Shown piece after piece: positions 34,150 to 44,539 of a DNA stretch of 64,000 nucleotides. Each line of letters starts with the position of its first letter. The first letter of the stretch is position 1. Location of the stretch: positions 626,501 to 690,500 of the forward strand of contig NW_022145553.1 of NCBI RefSeq assembly GCF_000002235.5, given 5' to 3'. The notes below the pieces were generated by a model, which saw only the letters and a program-made list of their open reading frames with translations, made no database searches and was not told the DNA's origin. The position numbers and the translations under genes are program-made. The DNA is from Strongylocentrotus purpuratus (taxonomy: Eukaryota; Echinodermata; Echinoidea; Camarodonta; Strongylocentrotidae).

Positions 34150-34535
34150 AATGTATCATTAGGTATGCTATTTTGTTTAATGCGTCATTTGACATGCACC
34201 TTTGTTTTAGTTCATTGTTTCATGCAAACTCCAACATCGTTTAACGCATCATTTGGTATGCAACATTGATTTAATGCATCATTTGGCATGCAAAAGTCGT
34301 TTTCAATGCATCATTTGGCATGCAAAAATTGTTCATGCATCATTTGGCATGTAAACATCGTTTTAACGCATCATTTGGTATGCAACATTGATTTAAATGC
34401 ATCATTTGGCATGCACAAAATCGTTTAACGCATCATTTGGTATGCATAAAATGTTAATGCATCATTTGGTATGCATAAATCGTTTCAATGCATCATTTGG
34501 TATGCAATATTGATTTAATGCATCAAAAATGTACA
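34150..34535 (+). repeat. Minisatellite with core GCATCATTTGGYATGCA inside the retrotransposon
   Basis: About twelve copies at spacings of 27-35 bp (for example at about 34,276, 34,308, 34,335, 34,364, 34,398, 34,429, 34,457 and 34,487), separated by short T/A-rich spacers. Each core has TGCAT at one end and ATGCA at the other, so it is an interrupted palindrome. The array sits between the RNase H remnant and B1. Confidence 0.9.
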
Positions 34536-34586
34536 AGCATCAGTGTCACTCTTTACCCGCCTTCTCCAACTTTCTTTGGCGTTTTC

Positions 34587-34714
34587 TCAAGAGCCAGTAC
34601 TGCTCCGTACCAATCTGTTCACCAATATCCTGTTTCAAACTTGTCATTTATTTTGTATTAAGGTAGATATAGAATATAAATTAACTTTCTTACGGAACGT
34701 AGTGGAGAAAGAAA
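34587..34714 (+). repeat. Split direct repeat B1
   Basis: Begins TCAAGAGCCAGTACTGCTCC and ends GTGGAGAAAGAAA, directly abutting A2. Confidence 0.9.
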
Positions 34715-34845
34715 GTGAAATTTATGTTCGTTATCGAACGCATACCTCCGCGAACAGCTGCATTACGTAATCTTTTGTTATATGCATTCTCGTTATTCGA
34801 GATTCGAGCTTACACGCTCATTCTCGGTTATGCAGTCAGAGCTCT
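34715..34845 (+). repeat. Split direct repeat A2
   Basis: Full copy of A1 immediately after B1. Confidence 0.9.
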
Positions 34846-35891
34846 ATTACCCTCCCATCCCAAAATAACTTCCCTTTTTAAAACTATCGCGTATATCATA
34901 TTAAAGAAGCAAATGCATAGCATTTATTTACACCGGTCATTATTTGTGTCATGATCGTGATCGTCAAAAGTTGTCGCCCTTTTATGCGACCACGCTATTT
35001 TTGTCGGATTTGCTGTTTTGTTTCTTTTTTATATCTTCCATTTGGCAGAAGAATGGAGCAAGCTGTCCTCCCCACTCCAGGACCCATCATTACAAGCCTT
35101 GGCAGTCTATGATCTTCCTTCACTCCTGACGACTGCCAAGGCATCTTCAACCACCAAGCAATATCTTCATTCTTGGAAAAGAAGGGAGGGGCAACTGCAG
35201 CTTTAAACGCCTATGTCTCACCTTTTCTGATTTCAAGGCACGGACGATGGTAGTCAACAAAGGCCAGGAACGTTTATTTACAACCCGACGCCAAGTCTGA
35301 CCTCATACCTTCACAGAGCCTCGGAATTTGAATCACTATCGTTCATATTTGACTATCTAGCAATTATATTCGTAGTATGTTGCCAACAATTTCATTATTT
35401 TACATGTATGTTTACATGACACCTACAAAACTCTTATCCAAAATACTTGTAGGTGCACGGTTTTTCATAAACAAGGAACAGGGAGTGCGCCCTCGTTCAG
35501 TTCCCTTGGTCGCAACCACGTTTCCTCCAAAAAATAACAAATACATTGGGGGTTGTTCGTGGCCTCCGTAAACTAGTGTCCAACACTAGCTAGGCACTGG
35601 ACGCCTTGTTTTCCATTTTCGCTAGGTTTATCCTTTAAAAAAAAATATATATATAGATAAATCGCACGATTAGCTTCCACCTAACAAAATTGATGTATAT
35701 ATTTCGTGCGCATGTAATGCTTTCCGTAGGCGCCTAAATACAGCCTACCTGTTTTTTTTGTTTTTTGTTTATAAAAAGAATGTCACTTAAAAGTACATAT
35801 TCAAACGTGTCTCATGTTTACGGTTTACATTACACGTCGTGTTATTATCCATCAAATTGAAAGAAGAAGTGTAAACAATAATAAAGAAGAG
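34846..35891 (+). pseudogene. Tyrosine recombinase remnant between A2 and B2
   Basis: The frame at about 35,045-35,205 reads LAEEWSKLSSPLQ then LLTTAKASSTTKQYLHSWKR, resembling the N-terminal core-binding part of DIRS/Ngaro tyrosine recombinases. Only short open pieces follow and I could not find the catalytic R...HxxR...Y set, so the catalytic half is lost or unrecognisable. Confidence 0.5.
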
Positions 35892-36039
35892 TCAAGAGCC
35901 AGTACTGCTCCGTAAGAGCCAGTACTGCTCCGTACCAATCTGTTCACCAATATCCTGTTTCAAACTTGTCATTTATTTTGTATTAAGGTAGATATAGAAT
36001 ATAAATTAACTTTCTTACGGAACGTAGTGGAGAAAGAAA
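35892..36039 (+). repeat. Split direct repeat B2
   Basis: Copy of B1 with an extra 20-bp tandem duplication (AAGAGCCAGTACTGCTCCGT) at its start; ends AGAAAGAAA at 36,039. Confidence 0.9.
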
Positions 36040-36222
36040 ATCTCTATGTATTGACCACATCAACTCGGCTTCAAACAAAATCAGTAAATGCAGGGAGCGG
36101 CTAAAATTCAAACAAACATTTATTGGGGAAAAAAGTTGACAACAAAACAACAACAAATATATGTTTATATATTATCATTATCATAAATAGGACATCAATC
36201 ACTTCATGCATTTATCTTATAG

Positions 36223-36556
36223 CACACGAAGAAATATAATAATAATAATGATAATAATAAGAAGAAGAAGAAGAAGAAGAAGAAAAAGAAGAAGAAGAAG
36301 AAGAAGAAGAAGAAGAAGAAGAAGAAGAAGAAGAAAAGAGTAGGAGGAGAAGGAAAAGAAGAAGAAGAAGAAGACGACGACGATGGCAAAGGCGTGAGAG
36401 GAGTAGGAGGAGAAGAAGAAGAAAGACGAAAAGAAGACGAAATAGAAGAAGAAGAAGAAGAAGGAGAAGAAGAAGAAGAAGAAGAAGAAGAAGAAGAAGA
36501 AGAAAAGAAGACGAAATAGAAGAATATAAGAAGAAGAAGTGGAAGAAGAAGAATGT
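36223..36556. repeat. AAG/AAT microsatellite, about 330 bp
   Basis: AAT triplets pass into (AAG)n with GACGA and GGAGAA interruptions. The poly-Phe and poly-Leu minus-strand ORFs here are artefacts. Confidence 0.95.
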
Positions 36557-37874
36557 TGGTGCTGAAACAATGGTATGGTCTATACTATTTTCGATCCATA
36601 TTCTATTCTCCCTCTACGTAGAAAATATGGATAATCAACTCACAAAACTATTGCTTCATGTATAATGCAAGTTAATACATTTTGCAATTATTCTACTGTA
36701 ATTATTTTGTTTTTATAAATACCCCAGTATTACTTAAAACGAAATTGATATGTATTTGTCTTTTATTATTCTTATTTTCTTGTATTAGCATTGATTGAAC
36801 TATTTAAATTCTGTGTCATTGTGTGTTTGTTTCTTTCTTTCTTTGTGTTTTATTGTTGTGTTTTGGTGTGATTTGATTATGTAAACTTCATTGTGACTAT
36901 TGCAATTCAGTCTCTGGAGTAAGAAAATGGAAGAAACATAATTATATTCAATAGAACACTCCAATCGTCAATCAAGAAGAAGAAAAGGGGTAGTCGAAAA
37001 GCCCGCTACTTTGTAATCATTTTTCCTTTCTCTCTCTCTCTCTCTCTTTCATTCTCTCTCTCCTTCTCTCTCTCTCTCTCTCTCTTCACTTTCCCCTTTT
37101 TTCTCTCTTCCTCTTACTCTCCCACTCTCTTTTTCTCCTCCTCCTTCTCTCCCTCTCCCTCTCTCTATCTCTCTCTCTCCGTTGTCGTGCCACCTTGTCC
37201 CCATTGCCTATACCCCCACCGTTTATGATTCAATTTATCGACCTGCCAAATGGGTCAGATAAAAACTGAAAGTACAAGAGTCCATTAACGAAGGTTTAGT
37301 TGTGATGCTTCTTTGTATACGACATGGTTAATTGATGATAATGTTCTGAATTCAATCAAAACGAAAGAAAATAAAATATATCCTCATTGTGTAGAACTAA
37401 AGACGGTGATGCTAAAAACTATTCACATATTAAATACGGTACTACTTCCTTTTCGCACGGAAATTATATTGCTATGCATTACTAATTATGTATGTCATGA
37501 ATATTTTCAAACTACAACTTCTACCGGGGATAAACGATCAAGAAAATACGATTTACTAAGGGAAACGGAAGGTTCCTTTTATGAAACTTTTACATGTTAT
37601 CTGGGGGTTTCATCTTTTGTCCGAACGCAAATTTCTTTGATGATCGTTGCTGTTGGCAACTGGATTTAAAGGTACGGATGCTGCACTGACACCTGACATT
37701 GATATCGACTTTTACATCAGAAACTACAACAGAAGTGACAATAATCACTGAAGAAACAACTGATGATATTAAAAGGAAAGTAACGCAATTGGAGTAAAAT
37801 CCATCCACTGGCAGTAAAGTCGTAAAGTCGTAAGGACAGAATCATCTTCGTTCCACAGCAGGCTGGCAAGGAGA
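36557..37874. other. Upstream region of the 394-aa membrane protein gene
   Basis: It contains a CT-rich microsatellite at 37,028-37,184. A Thr-rich frame at about 37,711-37,793 (TTTEVTIITEETTDDIKRK) is followed by a possible donor GTAACG, with a possible acceptor TTCCACAG just before 37,853. This could be an upstream exon of the same gene, but I cannot show it. Confidence 0.35.
37028..37184. repeat. CT-rich microsatellite
   Basis: (CT)n with CTTTC and CTCC interruptions. Confidence 0.9.
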
Positions 37875-39059
37875 ATGGGTACACACGTTGAAACCACGAC
37901 TTCTCAGAATCATTCGAAAATTCACTTGTCACCGACAGTTTCCGTCATTAATGTCTCTAAATCTCACCAATCCACAGTGTCTCCATCGGTCGGATCAGGG
38001 GCAAAGACCACAATAATCACTCTCGGGACACTGTTTTTGGTCTCTAGTTTGGTGATCATCTACATGTGCTACTCTCGTCGTAACCGTCACCGTCGCAACC
38101 ACTCTTCGTCCATGATATTCATCCACCATGTCGATGACCACCTCGATACAATGTCGATGCGCTCGGACCAGGAGAGAACGCTCAAGATGGACAATGAACG
38201 ACGTCCGTCGCTTCGTAATCCACTAGCGGTTGCGATGTCGGCGATCACGCCTGATCTGATGAAAGAAAACACCAGCAGGCCAAAAGTCTTGGGGGAAAAT
38301 GACGGATGTGGACAAACGTTCAATCACAGCTTCAAAGATCGTAGGCTGTCCAGGTCTTTGGAGACAATCTGCAAAGAAACCGATGGAGGATTCTGGATTG
38401 ACTGTCATCTCTCAGAAGAGGATATTCGTATCAATCTCAAGAAGACGCGGGGAAGCCAAATTCAAAGGCATTATGATCCAAGGTCTTCAGGCCGATACCC
38501 GATGGGAAGCAACAATCTATGGAACAATCCACTGTGTCGCTCTTCACCATCTTTATCGAAACAACCCGCTCCTCAGGTCTCGAATCAGAACTATGAAGAC
38601 ATGACCAGTCCACATCATGAAAGCTCCGCAATCTCTAACACCTACAGTTTTCCTTGCAAATCGGATGATGGCAAACCTCGGGAGTGGCCCACGGAGAAGA
38701 ATCTGTCCCGCGAGCGACGGGAAGAGCCACAGAGACATCTTCCTATAAACCTCGACGTAAGTCAAGAGGGGGAAGAGATTGAAACCCCTCTAAGCACAGT
38801 GAACACAAAAGAGGGGGTTCCTACAAGCTCACTTTCACCAGGTCTTCAACGAGAGGACAATCCCGATAGGGGAACTATTGTCCCTGATATGGGATCCCGA
38901 CCCCTTCCGCCGATACCTCAGCAGGAGACAGCAAGAGAGACGCCTCCTCCGCAAGACCATCGCTACCAGCGGAGAGGTGCTTCAATGCCTTCCCGAGACG
39001 CCGGTTCAGTGCGGTCCATCGTTTCGGAGAGACGTGTCAGATTTGAAGAAGGGTTTTGA
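37875..39059 (+). CDS. Unrecognised 394-aa single-pass membrane protein with long cytoplasmic tail
   Basis: The longest credible single open frame in the window. An in-frame TAA lies 60 bases upstream (37,815), so the ATG is the first in that frame. Residues 1-44 are Ser/Thr/His-rich with no signal peptide. About 45-66 (TTIITLGTLFLVSSLVIIYM) form one membrane helix, followed by a strongly basic stop-transfer run (RRNRHRRNH), which predicts N-terminus outside and about 325 residues in the cytoplasm. The tail is polar, rich in Ser, Arg and Pro, probably disordered, with a proline motif SRPLPPIPQQ near the end that could bind SH3 or similar domains, and a C-terminus RRVRFEEGF. GC content is higher than in the surroundings, as expected of coding sequence. 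I do not recognise the family. With no signal peptide, it may be the last exon of a longer gene whose upstream exons carry the ectodomain. Confidence 0.65.
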   Translation: MGTHVETTTSQNHSKIHLSPTVSVINVSKSHQSTVSPSVGSGAKTTIITLGTLFLVSSLVIIYMCYSRRNRHRRNHSSSMIFIHHVDDHLDTMSMRSDQERTLKMDNERRPSLRNPLAVAMSAITPDLMKENTSRPKVLGENDGCGQTFNHSFKDRRLSRSLETICKETDGGFWIDCHLSEEDIRINLKKTRGSQIQRHYDPRSSGRYPMGSNNLWNNPLCRSSPSLSKQPAPQVSNQNYEDMTSPHHESSAISNTYSFPCKSDDGKPREWPTEKNLSRERREEPQRHLPINLDVSQEGEEIETPLSTVNTKEGVPTSSLSPGLQREDNPDRGTIVPDMGSRPLPPIPQQETARETPPPQDHRYQRRGASMPSRDAGSVRSIVSERRVRFEEGF

Positions 39060-39937
39060 CATATTTACTAATATGGGAGGCCAGGAGGGCCGGGCCGGCC
39101 GGCACATCAGTTTGATGATATTGTTACACAGCTGTAAATCTTTATTTGAGCCATAAACCTATGTACTATTAGATTTATACACACATATTGGTTTCGCCCC
39201 CCGGTGAAAACGCTGGTAATACTGTTGAACCTGTTGATACCTCGGTCACAAACAGTGACTCCAGAACGACTAAAAACCGACAGAATCTTTGCCATTGTTT
39301 GCTGTTAGTGTTATCTTTTTTTGTTTGTTCTGTCTGTTGTCGACCTGGTTTCGGTCTCGTGAGTAGGCTACTTATGCCAATATTTTCGTTTCAGACTCGC
39401 CAAAGTGACTGAGGTATGATCTTGCATGGAGTCGTATTATAGGCCTAGTTCTCAAAGCCAGATTTTGTGAACTCGTTTGATGGAGGGAACAGGCTTTCCG
39501 ACTTTAGAATTATTGTTTTTGCTTCACTGTCCCGTCGTCTCTTTTCCATCTTAACTTTCTCAAGTTGTTGAAAAATCCAAATTCATACAGGAAAACATAT
39601 ACAGGAAACAAAGAAACGCTTGGTTTAATTCAATAATGTTTACATTTGTTTCTATTTCATTTCTATTTTAATAACGAGATTTTACGGAAACATAATCACA
39701 GTAGAGGCATTCAGGTCTAACATTTGTGATACCTATATTTCATTCCTGATAAGTTTTTAACCAATGCAATGAGTAAACGACAAACACGTTTTTCGTGAAG
39801 GATGATTATTTATTCATTGAAACTGGAATGTTAAAAAGTCATGCGATACCAACGAACGATTTATTAAAAGTAATTGCTCGTAAATCAGTTAAACAGGAAG
39901 TTCACATTCACCAAATTTGATAGCTTTCACATTAATA
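39060..39937. other. Region downstream of the membrane protein gene
   Basis: Probably contains the 3' UTR; I see no canonical AATAAA close to the stop. ATACCTCGGTCACA at about 39,237 resembles the end of the small element at 55,143 but has no partner here. Confidence 0.4.
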
Positions 39938-39941
39938 TTAA

Positions 39942-40497
39942 AGGGATAGTTGAGTTCTGTTGCAGAGGGCGCTACACAAAATAATTTTTTGTGAGATTAT
40001 GAAAAACTGAGTGCCAAATTTGAAAGAACATATACAATTTAAATGTCAAAATCATCTTTGTTCATCAAAATCGGTTCAGAGACGGCTAAAATATCCATAA
40101 ATATAACGATTTCTAATATTTGTGTACCACCACAAAATTAATATTCGATAATTTGAAAATGCCGTTGAAAAAACGGATTGCGCCTTTTACGTTGTATTTC
40201 AGCCAATGCCGATGTTGACTTTTTTGTTGGCTTTTTCATGTTGGTTATATTAAGCCCAACCAGCCGCCCATATATTGTTATTAATTAATTAATTAATAAA
40301 CGGTCACCGTATTTTTTGGAAAGTGGAGCTGAATTGGTATGATTGCATTGGCTAAATTTCACACATTTTGGGGTCTAAAATTATCTTCATAGCAATTTTA
40401 GGTCCTCAAAGGGCACTAGAAATGTCATATAGAATAAGAGCAATAACCATGCACTTTGAAGGCAATTGCGGTCTGAAAAGAGAACTCAACTATCCCT
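39942..40497. mobile_element. 556-bp inverted-repeat element flanked by TTAA
   Basis: The ends AGGGATAGTTGAGTTCT and AGAACTCAACTATCCCT are exact inverted copies (17 bp). Each is preceded or followed directly by TTAA (39,938-39,941 and 40,498-40,501), the target duplication of piggyBac-type transposons. No transposase frame, so it is a non-autonomous copy. Confidence 0.8.
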
Positions 40498-40837
40498 TTA
40501 AAAACAGACACAGTAGTAAATTATTGTTTAATTATTAAACAGTTTGTAATGAAATAATTAATCTATACACAGCACTATGATGGCTACATTCGAGTTGTAA
40601 ATTGCTAACATTGTAAACACTGCAGACCATAAATAGTGTTGAAAAATCTGTTAATCAGCAACTCTAACAGATAGGATATTTCAGAAGGTCTTACGTGAGA
40701 AGGCGTCATCATTAATTATGATTAATAATCTCTTTAGCATTGAATGAGAAAATAAACTTCTTGACAAATCGACGTTTACATGACTTGTTTAAGCTGATTC
40801 TTCTTGTAAGGTATTTTCGATTAACCGCAGACCGCAG

Positions 40838-40954
40838 GGAGAGAGTTGAGGAGAGAGAGTGAGAAAGGGAAGGAGAGAGAGAGATAGAGCGCTTGAGAGA
40901 GAAAGAGAGAGAGAAAAGGAAGGAGAGAGAGAGAGCGCTTGAGAGAGAAAGAGA

Positions 40955-40991
<37 letters not shown>
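40838..40991. repeat. GA-rich microsatellite
   Basis: GAGAGA and GCGCTTGAGAGAGAAA units, the latter in at least two tandem copies, then pure (GA)n. The 203-aa plus and 121-aa minus ORFs covering it are readings of the repeat. Confidence 0.93.
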
Positions 40992-40992
<1 letters not shown>

Positions 40993-41209
40993 GAGAGAAC
41001 GTGAACAGAAGAATGATACGACCCCTCCGACCCCTAAAAAATGGCTGGAACCATGCTACATGTACGCCACTTCTCAAAATTGCAACTTTAGAAAATCGCT
41101 GTAATGATTATGATCGATTGTTTAATTGTGATTATAAGTACATAATATTCATCCACGTGTGTTATTTGGATACTATAAACCAACTGTTGATAATTCACAG
41201 ATGCATGCA

Positions 41210-41475
41210 TACAGAGCTGCCAACGCCAACTGAACAAAAATCCTATTCTTTTCCCCAAATAATCTTATTTTTGATCGATAAGTACTTTCTCACCACGAAC
41301 ATACATTTTCTGTTGGGGGGGGGGGGTGTTACCAATTTACATAAGTTCCTACATACAGGAAGACATCTGTTTATGGACTATTGGTTGAATAAGCATGATT
41401 TCGCCATGACTAGTGTGTTCCATGATTTTTTGATTTTTTTTTGTTGTTCAAAATGGCTTTTAATAGACATATTTG
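41210..41475 (+). repeat. Dispersed repeat, copy 2
   Basis: Shares GCCAAC, AGTTCCTACATACAGGAAGA, TTGGTTGAAT, GCATGA and GTGTTC in order with 1,430-1,720. A G homopolymer lies at about 41,316-41,326. Confidence 0.6.
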
Positions 41476-42027
41476 AGAATTTTCCTATTAAAAAGACATT
41501 ATAGCGACATACTGTGTTTCCCGAACAGACATCATCATGTTCATACTACTTGAATAAGTTTTGTTTTCGGAAATGGAAATAGACATTATAGTGTTTCTGT
41601 GTTTCCAGACAATTCATATTCATGTCATTCAACTTGAATAAATTTTGTTTACGGAATATGAGTTGATAAATAAATTATTGATAAATAAGTCATTTTTAGT
41701 GTAAATTTCTTTCTATTTGCAAGATAATTTTGTTCTCACAAATAAAATCAAAACACCTAGACATAGTAAACATGAATTTTTACGTTATGAATTTATAAAT
41801 AATAACTTATTTATAAAAACAATGCGTTTGGAGTGGTTTTCTTGTTTCCATTTGGAAGAGATATTTGCTTGTCTCCCCCTCCTTACGACAGCAAATAACA
41901 CAAGAAATGATAAACTTTTAAATGTACAGTTCAAAATTTCCAACACAATTCTTTATCACAGTGTAGTTATAACCATGTTCATGTAGTTCTACTGAGCTAA
42001 TGTAAAGCTAAAACTGTCAATTCTTTC
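41476..42027. other. AT-rich sequence, no gene seen
   Basis: GACATTATAG with GTGTTTC and CAGACA occurs twice (about 41,497 and 41,583), a small local duplication. The 89-codon ORF at 41,717-41,986 has no recognisable feature. Confidence 0.4.
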
Positions 42028-42031
42028 TTAA

Positions 42032-42204
42032 AGGGGAAGCCCACCCTGATATCAAGTTCGTTTTAATAAAAGCAGAAAACTAGATAAACAAATTAGTGAA
42101 ATTTTGAGGAAAATTAGAAATAGGAAAGTTACAAACTGTTTTCTTCAATGAAACAAAAATTGGCAACACTGAGACGTATCATGCGAGCGCTTCTGGACTT
42201 CCCC
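42032..42204. mobile_element. 173-bp inverted-repeat element flanked by TTAA
   Basis: The left end AGGGGAAGCCC and the right end GGACTTCCCC are imperfect inverted copies. TTAA is directly adjacent on both sides (42,028-42,031 and 42,205-42,208). Too small to code. Confidence 0.6.
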
Positions 42205-42604
42205 TTAAATGGACACATACATCGTAAATCTAGTTTCACTTTCAAGATGTAACTTTAATCATTCACCTTCTCATTTGACAGCAACGATGCTTTAATTAAG
42301 CAGCGAGTCCCTTCATAACTTATCACGTTCTATTGCGTTTTGATGAAAGAGTTTAACTTGAAAATATTAAATAAAGACTCCATTTTGTCCGGTGACTTAT
42401 CAGAAGCGAGAAGGGAGTAATTATGCCTATTACTAATATTTGATTTTTTATCAATTTTAGGATATAGACTCATCTGCAATTGGCCTCTTCTAACAATAAA
42501 AACAAAACATAAACAACGGCAGCAGCAGCAGCAAAATATTCTTACTTATGATCACCTTTAATTCATATTTAACATGTCCCTTTCGTCATTAATTCTATTT
42601 CGTT

Positions 42605-42754
42605 CTTTTGCTATCCCCACCTCCTCATTTTCCCCTTTCTCTCTTCCTACCCCCTCCCTCTCCCCTAGTTACCTATGTCCCTCTTCCTCTCTTTAAATCT
42701 CTTTGCCCTTTATCTCTTCCTTTCCTATCCCCCCTCTCTCTCTCTCTCTCTCTC

Positions 42755-42809
<55 letters not shown>

Positions 42810-42810
42810 T
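42605..42810. repeat. CT-rich microsatellite
   Basis: CCTCCC-rich sequence leads into pure (CT)n at about 42,733-42,805. Confidence 0.93.
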
Positions 42811-43132
42811 CTATTTTCATTCTTTCCAGTCATTCCTTTCTCTGTTGAACGCGACGTTATCCATGAAGCAAAAGTCGTTCTCCTCTCCTTCTTCTCTTTC
42901 TTCTTCCATTCTTCCTTTTTTCTGTGTGCCGTAAAAGGGATGTGATAGATCTTTCTATATCTTTATGACATTTGATATGACATTCAAAGGTTAACTATGA
43001 CAACTTTCTGTTAGGTTTAGAATAATTGTGAATCAGTGAATAGGGGCGGCCAAACACGGAATGGAGTGGGTTGGGTCATAAATTATAGGGGGGCTTGGGC
43101 GGAATGCCCCCCCCCCCCAAAAAAAAAAAAAA

Positions 43133-43172
<40 letters not shown>

Positions 43173-43966
43173 ATAAAATAAATAAATAACTTCAATCATT
43201 ATTGATAATAGTCTTTATTAGAATAAATGTATATACAAAATAATTGTACTTTATGTACATGTATAGCTCGTCAACGTCTGTGCATTTTGAGTTTACAATC
43301 CTAAATTAAAACCGACTAAAAAAAATGTAAATCTGCTTGAGTGATCTACAAATTTTCTCTCAAAGTTCCACTTAAACAGAAAACTATTTTATTTCAGTAA
43401 AAAAAGAAAGAAAGAGAAGCTACCTGTAGTTATGCTTGGTTATGAACAGCGATAAAGCATTAGATGAAATTAACGGTGGTAATTACAACTACTTAAAGGG
43501 ACTTAAGTCATTTCAACGGTCCATCGACTGTATTCAATATGAAAAGTACCAAAAAAAACTTGATTTTGAGTAAATAAGTGTTTAAAATCAATGCAAAGAA
43601 TTAAAGAGAAGCGGCATGTGGATGGGGATAATGTAATGCATATACTATGAAAGTTCCCCTCTATACATGATATCTACATTGTATATTAGATTTATTTGTA
43701 CAAAATAGAGTTTATATATGATTATTCCTTTACAAAATTACCTTTGGCTTTAATACACAACTAAAGTTGATAATCTTTCAGTCAGGGATCATTTTATTTC
43801 ACCTACTTTCATAACCATGACCAATTTTTGAAATACTACTTTAAGTACCGGTACTCCACAAAGATATATTTTTGCAAATACTTATACATGAATGAGCTGT
43901 GAAATTGACAGATATCTAAGATTTTTTTTTTTAATCTGAAGACACAATACAAATTGTGTTCATACT
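42811..43966. other. Intergenic sequence with one homopolymer/triplet block
   Basis: Bases about 43,107-43,190 run from C10 through A15 into (AAT)n and (AAAT)n. No gene seen. Confidence 0.5.
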
Positions 43967-44179
43967 CACTATGAATATGACCACAAAGAAAGCGGACAAA
44001 ATATACAGTTCCTCAGGTAGACAAAGGAACATCCCTTCACTGCTATTATGTAAAAAGGTGAATATGCATGTGACACCTGTTCTACACATTTTTACATAAT
44101 AGCAGTGAAGGGATGTTCCTTTGTCTACCTGAGGAACTGTATATTTTGTCCGCTTTCTTTGTCAGTCATATTCATAGTG
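43967..44179. mobile_element. 213-bp foldback MITE, copy 2
   Basis: Same length and arms as the element at 29,809-30,021, with only a few substitutions and a different loop (CTGTTCTACA against CAGTGAGCACA). It is flanked by ACT on both sides (43,964-43,966 and 44,180-44,182), again a 3-bp duplication but of a different triplet. Confidence 0.88.
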
Positions 44180-44539
44180 ACTGTCACTATCAAAACTTAA
44201 TTTACATATTTCAAGCTTAGTCAAATTTCTACATCTGTTTCGATACACTACTAGTCACTTAAACGTCACTTAGTAACACATGTCAAAACATATTTTGCGT
44301 ATTTTATTGGATTTCATACAGAAGCTACCTGATACTTCTAGTACAAAGGAAAGAGCACATAAAAATCACAAACTTGCCTGCATCTGGCGTTATAGAGAAT
44401 GTTTGACTTTTGGGGAAGTTGAAAAAATAATTGTCAGATCTTTTCTATTCTTTTTATATCAGAGATGATCAGTAAGATAAGAAAAATGTCCACTGAAACA
44501 GATGGCTCTTCAATTAACCTCAAGTTCAACATACGACAA

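Larger units (their letters stand above)
31679..36039 (+). mobile_element. Tyrosine-recombinase retrotransposon, Ngaro/PAT-like, with split direct repeats
   Basis: The order is A1 (31,679-31,809), gag, reverse transcriptase, RNase H, a tandem repeat, B1 (34,587-34,714), A2 (34,715-34,845), a recombinase remnant, B2 (35,892-36,039). A1 and A2 match over 131 bp; B1 and B2 match over 128 bp apart from a 20-bp duplication in B2. The end of B2 joined to the start of A1 recreates the B1-A2 junction exactly, as expected for split direct repeats used through a circular intermediate. All coding parts are broken, so this copy is dead. It could instead be a fragment of a larger family with other termini, but the junction test fixes both ends to the base. 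Confidence 0.88.

Noticed and set aside
34150..34535. CRISPR-like regular array
   Set aside because: Spacing is irregular and short, spacers are similar low-complexity T/A sequence, there are no cas genes, and the host is an animal.
36204..36570. Poly-Phe and poly-Leu ORFs on the minus strand
   Set aside because: They are direct readings of an AAG/AAT microsatellite.
40893..41504. 203-codon plus-strand ORF
   Set aside because: Its first third is Glu/Arg from a GA microsatellite and the rest crosses a dispersed repeat; no domain.
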